From: Perca fluviatilis
Taxonomy: Eukaryota; Chordata; Actinopteri; Perciformes; Percidae
Assembly: GCF_010015445.1 (NCBI RefSeq)
Contig: NC_053123.1
Coordinates: 7,276,434-7,340,433 of the forward strand
Reading direction: 5' to 3'
DNA length: 64,000 bases
The notes under the pieces were generated by a model. That model did no database searches, was not told the origin of the DNA, and saw only the letters and a list, made by a program, of their open reading frames with translations. Below, in pieces: positions 1 through 11,324 of the stretch. The position numbers were made by a program, and so were the translations under genes. Numbering within the stretch: the first letter of the stretch is position 1; each line of letters starts with the position of its first letter.

Positions 1-626
1 CTTTATTCTAGTTTAGGGAATTAACGGTATCTGAAATTAACCAAGAAAATAATAAATGACTAAAATGTAATAAAGGAATACTGAAACTGAAAGTTAGATT
101 CCAGCCTCTCCACATCAACATACTGTACAATGGGTAGAATAGTGAATAAATGTACAATTAGCTGGTTTATGCTGCCCTCTATTGGCTAAATATCCGTCCA
201 GGATAAGTATAGAAAATGGTCAAATACTGATGCAATAATTACAATTTGGTGCTAAAGGCAACCTTGAACATATAATAAAATAGATATGAACAACAAATAT
301 TGGATATTTAGCTACAACACAAATTAGTCCAAAATTAGGAAATATGTAAGCAAAATAACACAACCACACACAGCTAGCTAGCTTTAAGCTGCTTTAAGCT
401 AAAGTTAGCCATCTTAAAATGTTGCTAACTGGCAGCTATATATGTAAGTAATAACTGCAACGGTTGGGATATTTAACCAAATTAACAACAATGATAAATG
501 CCAACTTACAGTTCCATGCACGTATATGTCCAGTGTCCACTAACAAAAGAACTAGCGTCAACGTTGGCTACCATCGAGTCCAGACAGTTTGTGCCTATCA
601 CCGGACGGATCCTGCCCGTACGTTAT
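1..626. other. AT-rich intronic DNA, no gene seen
   Basis: AT-rich non-coding sequence. A short imperfect tandem motif (GCTAGCTA and TTTAAGCTGC) lies near 373-405. The stretch 500-625 has an open frame on the plus strand that runs into the foldback element and shows no recognisable protein. Confidence 0.5.
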
Positions 627-889
627 ATTGCCTACGGATATTACGAATCCCACTATGGCGACGCCAAGACCCGCCCTTCAATAGTATTTATTGGCCAGGC
701 GTCCATGAGAAGGCAAGGTAACTTAACCCCATTTGTTCAGGTCCTATCCCCTGACCAATCGGCTATCCTAACCTTAACCACTCGAGGTGAAATGCCTAAC
801 CGCAACCAATCAAGCTGCTTCGTAGGGCGGGTCTTGGCGTGGCCATAGTGGGATTCGTAATATCCAATGGTAATTTATCCGTAGGTAAT
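627..889. mobile_element. Foldback MITE with about 50-bp imperfect inverted ends
   Basis: The left arm (627-677) and right arm (824-889) are inverted copies. They share CCTACGGAT, then ATTACGAATCCCACTATGG and CCAAGACCCGCCCT. The right arm carries about 15 extra bases. The core of about 145 bp has no recognisable coding. The superfamily is uncertain. Confidence 0.8.
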
Positions 890-1828
890 ATAACAGGTGC
901 AAGATGGTTCAGTCCATTACTACCATTGCTAGGGGTGATGTGGAATAGCCCAACTCGCTCCAAAAACAAGGTTGTTCATACATTGTTATTATGTCAATCA
1001 CTCTCTTCTTTTTTTTACTTAACTTGATTGCTAATTGCTGACTCAATCAACTGTAAATGTAACTGTGATGCCTTCTTTGTAGTGCGGTGTCTATAGTTTT
1101 TAGTTTAAGTTCTATGTTAAATGGTGATGATAATTGTGACAATTATTGTACACTGATGTCTGTTCGGGGTAGAAATACTGATCAAACATCAGATAAGATA
1201 TTATTTACCCCAAGGGAAATTGCTGTGCAGCAGTTGCAATATATATATATACACACACAATGAAAATAAAATAACAAGAAATAGTTAATGTCTCTCACAC
1301 TCTCTCAATGGCTCACAGCCATTGGAATGACAGGGAAGGAGAGAAAGACAGCAGCTCGCAGGATGGGTGAGGCAGCGGAAAGAACCTTTTGCTGGTTATG
1401 GAGCAGGAGGGAGGAGTTGAGCTGGAAGCCAGGAGGGGAAGATGGGCAGTGACTTGGCCACCACTGCCGACCCACCATCGGGAGGGTGTTGCGGATAAGG
1501 GTCGAAACACCCAATGAACGAAGGGTACCGCCTGATAACATCAACCCGTCCTGGCCAAGGCTATACATTCACTAAAGGTGAATGAAGGTGAGAAGCATTT
1601 TTGGATGTATTTGTAATCTAAGAAATAGTTCATGTCAAACATCATTAGTGGTTCTAGGTTTAGTGAATATCAACGGCTTAGCCCAGAAACCTGTGGATTT
1701 CTAGGCCAAGGAGTCTGGAAAGATCATCTGACAGATTAATACTGCAAATGAAATTTGGCACACATCATATACACATACTATATATGCCATATACTTGAAT
1801 ACTTGTGTGTGTATTCAATATATTAAAT

Positions 1829-1947
1829 ATATTCAATTAAATTTTATTTATAGTATCAATTCATAACAAGTGTTATCTCAAGACACTTTACAGATAGGAG
1901 TAGGACTAGACCACACTCTATAATTTACAAAGACCCAACAATTCCAG

Positions 1948-1950
<3 letters not shown>
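1829..1950 (+). repeat. Short interspersed repeat (AATTTTATTTATAGTATC family), nested copy
   Basis: The same family occurs at 23219-23361 (reverse) and 48930-49078 (forward). Diagnostic strings are TTTATTTATAGTATC, GACACTTTACAGATAG and GACCACACTCTATAATTTAC. Non-coding, class uncertain. This copy lies inside the long-TIR element. Confidence 0.8.
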
Positions 1951-1951
<1 letters not shown>

Positions 1952-2011
<60 letters not shown>

Positions 2012-2038
2012 CATACATACACACATATATATATATAT
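1952..2038. repeat. (TA)n / (TACA)n microsatellite
   Basis: Long TA run passing into ACAT/ACAC units and back to TA. Confidence 0.95.
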
Positions 2039-3425
2039 GATGTGATATATACACAATTATTCAACTCATCGAGTGTGCCATATTTCATTTGCAGTATTAA
2101 TCTGTCAGATGATCTTTCCAGACTCCGTGGCCTAGAAATCCACAGGTTTCTGGGCTAAGCCGTTGATATTCACTAAACCTAGAACTAGAACCACTAATGG
2201 TGTTTGAAATTAACTATTTCTTACCATACACAGGTGTCTGCAGTTGAAAAACACTACTCTAATATGAACTCTGTGCTCATAGCATCACTTATTGTACTTA
2301 CTTGGGAAAATCTGTACACCAAATGATCAATACTTACAAGAGTACCCTTGCAAGCACACTTGAAAATATTGCTCCACTCAGGACAAAACAGACATTGTGT
2401 GGTAAGACATCACCGTTATCAGGCAGGTTTTTTTTTTTTTTTTTTAAAGAGCAACAGAGCAGCCAAAAGAAAATTGAAGCATTATGGCAACTATAATGAA
2501 TCAATAGTTATATTGATTACAACAATGCTGTTCACTCAGCAAGTGGAACTAATATCTGCAGGGTTGTTGCACAGGCTGGATCCAACTCTACATTATTTTA
2601 CCCTTCTGCTTTATGCCACCATACCCACAATTAGCCACACTTTAGAAAAAGTCACCACCGATGCAATAAAATGTAATTGATGGCGAATTAGCTGTCTAAC
2701 ACCTAACATATAATCACTTTTCCATTTTAAGGTAAAGTTCTAATCAAATCAACAACTTCCTATATTTGTAGGCTAATTTCTGTCACTTCACAGAGTTAAA
2801 TACTGCACACGTTGCTCCAACCAAAATAATTAGTGGCCTGACATTTAACACAGAAAACGTCTCTGTGGACTCTTTTAGACCTCAGTGAAGCCTTCAACAT
2901 AAATGTTTGATGTGCATTTCAGACACATGTCAATAAAAGAAAAGTCTAGTATATGTTTCTACAAGGTAGTTTCATCAGACCGCTTGATGTACAGTGCTAA
3001 GCAGTTCAGTACATACAGACAGTCAGAGCTTTTGATTTGTTACATGTCCATCTATCAAAGAGTGGATTAGCATTATCTTTTCCAAAAGCCCTGCACACCC
3101 ACAGTGCACCAACAAAGGTGTTCTGACTTATCGTGCGTGCCTGATTACACTTCTGAGGCCTGTGTGGGCGTGTGCAGACTGCGCTTGATTGACATCTCTC
3201 TGACCCTGCTGCTAATTCTGTCACACTTGTTATGGTGAAAAAAAAGGATGCCTTTTTCATTCTTAGACGTTCGTGTAGTTTGGTGACCTCTCGTAAGTCT
3301 TGTAAATTTTTTTGTTGTATGTACAGTAATAACTGTCTTTTATGACTCTGGTGTTGTGCTGCATTTAAAGCTTTTTTTTATTATCAGTATTATCAGTGAG
3401 AAAGATAGCATTAGAAGACTACATC

Positions 3426-3428
<3 letters not shown>

Positions 3429-3466
<38 letters not shown>
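3429..3466. repeat. (GT)n microsatellite
   Basis: Uninterrupted GT run. A second short GT run lies at 3698-3720. Confidence 0.95.
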
Positions 3467-3467
<1 letters not shown>

Positions 3468-3892
3468 ACAAATACAACTTCAATACTCTACACTCATTAG
3501 AGGGACTCCTTAATTGATCTTTTTGGAAAATGGCATCTGTGGTGCATGTATTTAAATATGGAAGAAAATGCAGAAACAACAATTGTGTTGAGGCTGATTT
3601 CAAATGCATTTAGAGCTTGGCTCATAATGAGCCTATACACACACCTGACATTTCTCAGGCCATTCCTCTGAGACTGCTGGGTCTTTCCTGCATGCGGGTG
3701 TGTGTGTGTGTGTGTGTGTGGGTGTCTTTTCTGTCTAAGGACAGTGACGAGTTATACCCTTTAAAATGTAAAACTTACCCTTCTTGTGGATTTAAAAGAT
3801 GCATTTGAGTTTAAGTAATCACATCCACACATTACACATTATTAGGGATTTGCTAGTTGACAGGACTATAGTATTGTCCAGCCTAAGCGCAA

Positions 3893-3907
3893 ACACACGC
3901 ACACACA

Positions 3908-3952
<45 letters not shown>
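3893..3952. repeat. (CA)n microsatellite
   Basis: CA run with two early interruptions (CGC, GA). Confidence 0.95.
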
Positions 3953-3955
<3 letters not shown>

Positions 3956-5968
3956 CAAGCATGCATGTACGCACAAAGATAAAGAGAGACACATACAAAC
4001 AAAGACACATCCTTCATCCACAGAGACCTGACTGATAGCCTGATCCATTTCCTGCATCCATTAGAGGCGGCTCTAGATTATGCAATTCATCCCAAGGCTA
4101 TCATCCACCTCTATCAATAATAAACATATCCACGAAACTAGGGCTAGCCTCAGAGGACAGAGACGGCACCGCCCAGCACGTTCTACTTCTAATGAAACCC
4201 TCTGTCTGCTCGGCCCTGTACCGAGCGCCGCATTCACTTCCACACGACTTGTCTTCAGTTGCTGAGGCCCCCAGCCTCCAGGCACGGTCTTCACTTATGC
4301 CTTCCCGCACTTATCAAAGCGACGGCTTTATCAACTCTGACAGAGACGTTTCAGTGCTTATGGTGTTGGCAGGGAGCACCTGTGGCTCATGACAAGAGCC
4401 AGACGCTCTCGTACGAGATTCCTCTGCGTCTCCGACTCGCCCTCTTTCTTTCCATCAGCTAGCCCTGTCGTCGTGTGATTGATGTCTGGTGCAGCATTTG
4501 TGACGCGACCTGGTGCCGGGGGTGGGGTAGTGAGGGAGCTCGGAAAGGAGGCAGAGTGTTGCTTTTTTGACAAAAAGGTGGCGTTTGATGTTAAGGAATG
4601 CATTCAGTTTGAGCCATTCGTATGATGCTACACGGGTTAATCCCCGAGGCCAGGTTTCCATCCAAATCCAGCGTGAATCTTTACAGAATGTACAGTGAAT
4701 GGGCAACAGAAACTACTGCCGTGTGAATAGGAGTTGGGCTCATCAAGATGAACAGTTGGTAACAACAAGAAGAGGGTGCGACGAGATGACGTCATTAAAA
4801 GAGCGCCAATCAAACCTCAAAACGGTGGAAAACAATGTGGAAAGAAACGTGATCTAAATATGGCATTTAAAGCTTTCAAGTTGTTCGGGGGTAGCGCGCA
4901 TTCATTATGTAAATTTATGATTCAAATACCTCTTGACGAAAACATATATTTTAGAAACAGAACTGGATTATTTGTGTTGCTCGACTATTTACATTGCAAA
5001 AAGCGCATTTTTTATAAATTTATAATGATGACTCCATTATGGCTGCAGATTGATCTAGTACACTGTTTACAGTTTGCTTACCTAAGCTATTTAATCCCAC
5101 TCAGCCTTCAAGTAATGTTCTTGTTTATAATTCTTACCCGTCCCCAGTGCTATTTCCCCTCATTCAGGAGTTACCTATCTTGAAACAAGACTCGGTAAGG
5201 CCCAATTGCCGTGGTAATGGCTACTAATGAAGCATAAAACAAATCATCTTCACTGATAGAAACATTCATCCTTTCAAATCAAAAAGTGACACCTGCCTCA
5301 GTACGGAGATGGCTCACTTAAAGCCAGAACTGGATAACATGTGTAAAGCCCATTTAGGTCAGCCTGGTTTATCCTGTGTCACTGTTGGAAAAATGATGTG
5401 TCAGATTATTAGCCTCATACTGGGGGACGGAGCTTTTAATTATGTGGGATACCGGGACAACCAAAACCCTAATGATGGTTCAGTATGGAAAAAAAAGAAG
5501 CGGCGTAGGTGGTGTGTCTGAGCTAATGGCCACCGACAGAGTTGGGTCAATTATATGAATCCATTATATCAGACTTGGTTTCCCGGAGTAATTGGTCTTA
5601 AATAACACTGGAGTTAGTACCAACTGAAACAGAGTCGCAGTGGAATGCTGTGTTCCACAGGCCCGGCGAAGTTTTATTTTGCTTTTTGAAGAAAAAAAAC
5701 TTGAGCAAAGCCGTTCTCCGGACACTTAGGAGCAGCCGATGTCAGAGAAGGTGAACGGGGGAAAAAACAAACAAACAATAGATCCCTGAGGAGTGGCGTC
5801 GGAGTGACAAATCTGTTCTGTGCCTGACACCGTGTTGTATTCCACCGACCTTCTGGACAGAGGGGTTTGTCAAACGTTGTCTGGGTAAGTGACAAACTCT
5901 TCTCCCATGATGCCTTGCCGTGTTTGCGAACACTGGTCAAGTCCTTACAATAAAAAGGAGACAGACAA

Positions 5969-5994
5969 AGAGAGAGAGAGAGAGAGAGAGAGAG
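5969..5994. repeat. (GA)n microsatellite within a purine-rich tract
   Basis: GA run. The purine-rich plus strand continues irregularly to about 6120. Confidence 0.9.
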
Positions 5995-6794
5995 TAGCAG
6001 GAGACAGAAAACAAGGGAGGGTGAGCTATTTGGACAAGCGAGGGAGAGAAAGAGACAGACAGAGTAATGGAAGAGACGGGAGTTACTGTGACAACGGGAA
6101 GATGGAGAGAGATAGAGGGAGACTGGGAGGTGGCTGGCTTGTGCTTCTGCTCTTTAACCGCTTGGCAGTCTTCTCTTGATTAGGGCCCAGCCCGCCAGTC
6201 CCTGTGGAGTCTCCCCGCCGAGTCACTGGAGACAGGCTCCTCTGTAATAGTGTCTGACAGGCCAGCCAGAGCCACAGAGGAGCTGACACAGATGCTCCGT
6301 TTTTTCAGGAGAGACGCCTGACACACTTCCTCCCCAAGTTCTGGTCTTCTCCGCCTTGACTAAATCGTCTCAATGTACCTCCAAGCCCAAATATGTTGGA
6401 AAAGAATTCTGGATGAACGGAAACGAGGAGTAAAGAAGCAGCCAGCCTGCCATGAGCACATTTAAGAACACCTTTCGGGCCCTATCTTGCACCCGCGCAG
6501 CGCGGCGCAAAGCCCGACGCGAGTGTCTTTGCTAGTTTAAGACCGACGCAGTTCTCAGTTTCCCGTCCAGCGCCCGCGTCGTTTCAATAGCAAAGGCACC
6601 TGCGCCCATCTTTGCGCCCATGGTGCGTGCTGGTCTTACAGGGAGGTGTGTTCAGGTGAATTCTTGGCGTATTGACCTTTTTCACGGCAGACATGTTGAC
6701 ATGTCATAATAGGAAAAGCACAGGTGTATTCAAAACTATTACTGATGGCTGCATTCCACTTAGGAGAGGTCCTGGTGTTGTGCATGCTGACTCA

Positions 6795-6909
6795 TGCTAC
6801 GTTTACACGTGGCCGGCTATTTTCATAAACTGACATTTCAACCTCCCTGTTTTCAAAAATAACATTGTGCACAGTCAGTTTTCAGAAAAGTGTTCGTTTA
6901 CACGTACCC

Positions 6910-6950
<41 letters not shown>

Positions 6951-7265
6951 ATCAACGCAGCCAAGAGCACGCCAGACCTGTAGGTGGCAGTGTAACGAGA
7001 AGCTCAAGCCCACGTTAGCCAATCAGAATCCCGACAATAGCAACAACAGCAACCAATCACGTCCTCTTTCTCTCTCTCGGCTGCCTAAACCTCCGTTTGT
7101 CTCAGTTTACATGCAAACGTGCAAACGAAGTTTTCCAAAATCTCCACTTTGGTCGGAGTTTTTAGAAATAACCGTTTTCTGTGATAAAAAAACGGGGTTT
7201 TCGTGTAAATGAGAGGCCAAACCACAGGAAAATATCTGCGTCTTCCCTTCGTGTAAACGGGGCCT
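6795..7265. mobile_element. MITE with CGTTTACACG inverted ends, nested
   Basis: Left end CTACGTTTACACG and right end CGTGTAAACGGGGCC are inverted copies. Inside lies a (TA)n run at 6917-6947 and a non-coding core. Nested in the 6477-8324 element. Confidence 0.75.
6911..6947. repeat. (GT)n(TA)n microsatellite
   Basis: GT units pass into a pure TA run inside the nested MITE. Confidence 0.95.
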
Positions 7266-7471
7266 CACTGAAATAGCTTACTGGGACACTTGATGGAACT
7301 GAGCCATCGTTAAGGTTATCAGTTTCAGCTGTGCTCTTCCTACTATGACGAGTCCAAATGGCTGCTGTTAAAAAGGTCCATTGCTTTCTTGAGGCAGCGG
7401 GAAGTGATCGCGCCATTGACCAACGAAAACCTGGCGTAAAGTCAATAACGCAGCATTTCATTGTTATTTTA

Positions 7472-7955
7472 GTCAGTCCTTCCAGAAAAATTAGTTTTTT
7501 TGTGATTGTTGCGGGCAAAAACCCTTGATTATGCGGCACGTTTTCTTATAAAATGCGATGGAATATGCAATTTTATGCGATGAAATTGCGGGAACTTGCA
7601 AAAATTGCGGTTTGATGAAAAAGAGAAAAAAAAGTGATTCCCCCAACACCCTGCTTTTCGATGATCGCGTAATTACGTCACTTCATAACGTTCCCATGGC
7701 AACAGGGGGAAATGGCTGCTCTTGTGTGAAGTAAACGCAACATTTTTCAACTTTCTGCTAAAATATGTGAGACTTTTTTGCAACGAAAATGCGGGGATTA
7801 TGAAATCAAGCAAGTCCCGCATATTTTGCGCGGAAATCGGCAATTTAGTGCGGCGTATTTGAAAAAATGCGGCCCCCGCATAAATATGCAGACTTTGGCT
7901 GATTAGGCATTAAATTATGCGATCGCATAATCACGTTTTTTCTGGAGGGACTGAC
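7472..7955. mobile_element. MITE with GTCAGTCC...TTCCAGAAAAA inverted ends and TA flanks, nested
   Basis: The left end reads GTCAGTCCTTCCAGAAAAA. The right end is TTTTTTCTGGAGGGACTGAC, its reverse complement with one difference. Both ends are bordered by TA, suggesting a TA-targeting (Tc1/mariner-type) element. The core is rich in ATGCGG/GCGGG words (ATTATGCG, TGCGGCC). No transposase frame. Confidence 0.8.
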
Positions 7956-8519
7956 TAGTGAAATGCGCCTAGGCTCGTGCACAGCGCGCGCACACTATGC
8001 TTGTTACACACACACAGGGACGCACAGCAGAACATGCAAAAGATTACAAATAAAAATATTACGGTGCAAATCCTCCATCATAATAGCAATGCGCCAAGGT
8101 CCAAACGCGCCTGGCTTTTAAAGGGAATGGGAGCTGACGCTCTGATTGGTTTATTGCATGTTACGCCCAAAACATGTTACCCTATGATTAATGCAGACAC
8201 TAAGTACAACCCTTTAGAACCATGTGACAGGCGCACGGACCCTTTTTTCCGCCGTCAAACTAGCAAAAGTGGATTTGGACACGCCCTAAACGCACCTGCG
8301 CCAGCCGCTTCACGCCGTGGGCCCTTTGTGTTTTAATCTAATTTTAATTGAGAAAAAAAACATGTTCTGATTAGAATCACCTATTCAAAACCTTATGTGA
8401 TTATGTACAGTGCACGTATATGACCGCAACTGATAAATCTCAAAACGGATCAGCCAATCAGAAAACATCACGGAAAAGATCATTTACAATCCTGAAGTGC
8501 CACCATTGTGAGATAACTA

Positions 8520-8790
8520 GGGCGGCCTCCTGTCGATTAAAAAAAATATATTTTAAACTTTAGATTAGTTGATTAGTCAGTTAGTTAATTGACAGAAAAT
8601 TACTTGTTAAGTATTTTGATAACTTTTTCTTTTCACTTTTCAAGCTAATTTGACAAACACGCTGGTTACAGCTTCTTAATTGTAAGGATTTGCTGTTTCT
8701 TAAATAATGAAGAGATAACGTGTCCCCCGACAGAGAGAAAATTAACGGTATCGTAAATAGTACGTAATAGCACATGTTACACAAACATTA
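8520..8790. repeat. Degraded MITE remnant (GATTAGTTGATTAGTCAGTTAG type)
   Basis: AT-rich remnant with GATTAGTTGATTAG, GACAGAAAATTA and GTAAGGATTTGCTG words. It resembles a widespread fish MITE recalled from memory. Only one end is clear. Confidence 0.5.
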
Positions 8791-9765
8791 TTATGTCAAC
8801 AGCTCGCTCCATGAAACAGACCAGCAAGTGTCTAACACCCAATACTTCCCTCATCACCTGCTTTGTTTTGAGCTGCATGCTCTCACATATTGAGACCAAA
8901 AATATGTGTCTTAGAAGCCTGCCTCCTGTGCTAACTCGTCTTGCTGATTTTAATTGGTATATTTATCGCGCGCAGACAAGATGTGGTGGTGCCTCACCAC
9001 AGACACCTCTGACAGGAGAGATGCGAGAAACTGAACAATTAATTGACATTAAATTAAATAAAAAAAAAAAAAACCCCCTTTTTTTTTGTGTTGAGAAATC
9101 ACTCTGTACTTTGCTGCCACTCTTACTTTTTACTTGTCCTCGTCAAAGCAGTAAACAAATACACTTAAACAACTCAGGAACCTTTACAGAAACTACTCAG
9201 GGTAATCCGAAGGTCCTCGTGGAGAGTATTTTCTTTCTGTATGAAGTAGTTTCAATCAGTTTGGAAGTAGAATAAAATGCTTAGAACTACAACATTCCAT
9301 TCACCCCCCATTATATTGCAGTTGCAGCAGAAATCTCAGCTGAATATCTCAAAGCCTCAGCAGATAAAAACAAGTCTATCTGCATGGAGCGAAGCCAGTG
9401 GGAGTAAACGGTAAAATGTGTATTTTTGTAATTTGGATGAACTCAATCTCCTGCAAACACAGAGAAACTACGCAGGAGAGGGGACTGGAAAAAGACCGAT
9501 GGGAGGATGGGAGAAATGGCAGTGTAGAGACGGTAGGAGAGTCAGGGTTGAACAGACTGGGGGAAAGAGGATTAGGCGTTATGCAAAATACGGATGAAAC
9601 AATCCAGTGCTTATCTCATCGTAAAGGAGGACTACACTCATTTGCCTTGCTAGAACAACCGAGCATTGAATTGACTTTTTCACTCGCCCACACACCATCA
9701 CCAGTTCAACAACAAAACGTTGCCCTTTTTGAGCTCAGTGTGAGAAAACGCCATCGCTAAGGAGG
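8791..9765. other. Intronic DNA, no gene seen
   Basis: Plus-strand open frames at 8793-9275 and 9398-9760 show no domain and an ordinary composition. A poly-A and poly-T pair lies at 9059-9088. Confidence 0.45.
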
Positions 9766-9770
9766 GACGA

Positions 9771-10333
9771 TGTTGTGGTTTCAGCGTTTTGCATTGCATT
9801 TAGTTCTGTTTCTGTTGCCTGTTTGTAGAATTCAGTATTTATCCTGTTTTGTATATTCCAGTTGTGTATATTTCTGTTCCCGGTTATGTATATTACTGTT
9901 TCTATTCCCCTGTTCATTGTGTGTTTATGTTTGTCCTGTTTTAACTGTGTATCCCTGTTTGTACTGTGTATTCCTGTTCGTTGGTTATTATGTTCGGTTT
10001 CCTGTTTTTATTTTGATAGTCTAGTTTTCTGTCTTGTCACGTCTTGTTTTACTTCCTGTGTTTTATTGTATATGTTCCTTACCTCATGTATTTAACCCCT
10101 GTGTTCCTTTTGTCTCTTGTTAGATCGTCTTGTGTCTGTCCCCGTGACTTGTGTTTGTTCCTGCGTGTGTCAGTTTGCTTCCGCCTGCGTTTAGCCCGTC
10201 AGTTTTGGATTTCGTGTGTGTTCCAGTCTTTGTGCTGCCGCTTTTTGTTACATTAAAACCCAGAGTTACATCCATCTCCTGCCTGCCTGCCTCTCTCTGC
10301 GTTTGGGTCCACATTCCCTGCTCCCACGTCACA
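9771..10333 (+). mobile_element. Solo LTR of a retrotransposon, 5-bp target duplication
   Basis: A 563-bp unit that begins TGTTGT and ends GTCACA, flanked on both sides by GACGA (9766-9770 and 10334-10338). This is the structure left by recombination between the two LTRs of an integrated element. A polyadenylation-like ATTAAA lies at 10252-10257, some 75 bp before the end, fixing the orientation as plus. The plus strand is strongly T-rich with recurring TCCTGTG/TTCCTG words. The open frames across it are composition artefacts. No internal gag, pol or env sequence is present nearby, so the parent family cannot be named. Confidence 0.8.
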
Positions 10334-11135
10334 GACGACATGCTTTAAATGTTAAGCTGGATGGATGTGAAAAGCTTATTCACGAACTGAAATATACACA
10401 TACATATAAATGCCTTTTATATAAAAGCACTTTTATTATTTAAAATTTTTAACACCAACAGCTCCAGCTAAGGTCAGGTAACAGAAAGGCATTTTATGCT
10501 ACTTGATAGGCGACAGACTTAGCTTGGTTTTACAGAAATTATGCTATAGAGAAACTTGCTGTTTCATAATGCAATAGGGATCAGACTACCTTGGGGTAAA
10601 CAAATCAAACACCAACAATCTTACTTCAAAGGGTGTTCAAAAATGACTTATTTTCAAAAAGTAGGGCTTATCCAATTGCCTTTAGTCTTTAGCTCTGACG
10701 CCAACATAAAGTGAAGGGCTCACTATCAGCTGCTGTAACTGATTTTGTTCTTACAGTATGGAAACAAGGGTGCATTCAGTTTCATAAAAAAATAAATAAG
10801 TCTGATAAGCAACCCTGAGATGAGCCTGGCATTTTACGTTGAGTCACCTTAGTCACTTACAGATGAATGTTTATCATCATCTTTGTCGGGGGTCACTGCT
10901 GCTGTTACAGCTCCCAAGTGCAGCTGTTTATATGGGCCTGCATCAGGAAATACATTCACCGTTCCTCAGGATCTCAGTCCCAGTCCGTTCCCATGGCCTG
11001 GGTGGAAAGGGTGATAAACGAATGCAAATATATGGAATGGGGTCTGCATCAGAAGCTGGTGTCAGTGCCACCTGGGCCTGTGTGTATCTGTGTAATTGTA
11101 GGTATCTCATTACTTTACGTTCTATCATACTCATT

Positions 11136-11138
<3 letters not shown>

Positions 11139-11172
<34 letters not shown>

Positions 11173-11197
11173 GTGTGCGTGCGTGTGTGTGTGTGTT
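11139..11197. repeat. (GT)n microsatellite
   Basis: GT run with GC interruptions. Confidence 0.95.
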
Positions 11198-11254
11198 CGC
11201 TGGTATGTCATTACATTCTATAATAAGACTATTTGTGTGAATGTGAAGATGTTT

Positions 11255-11261
<7 letters not shown>

Positions 11262-11296
<35 letters not shown>

Positions 11297-11324
11297 GCGT
11301 GTGCGTGTGCGCGTGCGTGTGTGT
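11262..11324. repeat. (GT)n/(GTGC)n microsatellite
   Basis: GT run passing into GTGCGT units. The two GT blocks lie 65 bp apart and share flanking words (TCATTACATTCTATAATAAGACT against TCATTACTTTACGTTCTATCAT), suggesting a local duplication. Confidence 0.9.

Larger units (their letters stand above)
1619..2224. mobile_element. Non-autonomous element with about 150-bp terminal inverted repeats
   Basis: The left arm (about 1619-1765) and right arm (about 2075-2224) are reverse complements with only a few differences, the outer end reading TAAGAAATAGTT. Between them lie a copy of the 150-bp interspersed repeat (1829-1950) and a TA microsatellite. There is no transposase frame. Long, near-identical arms imply a rather recent origin or gene conversion between the arms. 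Confidence 0.85.
2225..6476. other. Intronic DNA with microsatellites, no gene seen
   Basis: Holds the GT, CA and GA microsatellites listed below. Otherwise no recognisable gene or element. Open frames at 4073-4706 on both strands overlap and contain no known domain. Confidence 0.5.
6477..8324. mobile_element. MITE of the GGGCCCTATCTTGCACC type, enlarged by two nested elements
   Basis: The ends start GGGCCC on both sides. Subterminal stretches pair as inverted repeats: TTTGCTAGTTTAAGAC on the left against TTTTGCTAGTTTGACGG read from the right. Both ends are GC-rich (GCGCAGCGCGGCGC; GCGTGAAGCGG). The start GGGCCCTATCTTGCACC is typical of an abundant fish MITE (from memory). The middle is occupied by two further MITEs (6795-7265 and 7472-7955). 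No transposase frame and no clear target duplication. Confidence 0.75.

Noticed and set aside
9770..10348. Overlapping cysteine-rich plus-strand frames
   Set aside because: They are translations of the T-rich solo LTR in several frames at once, not a secreted cysteine-rich peptide.
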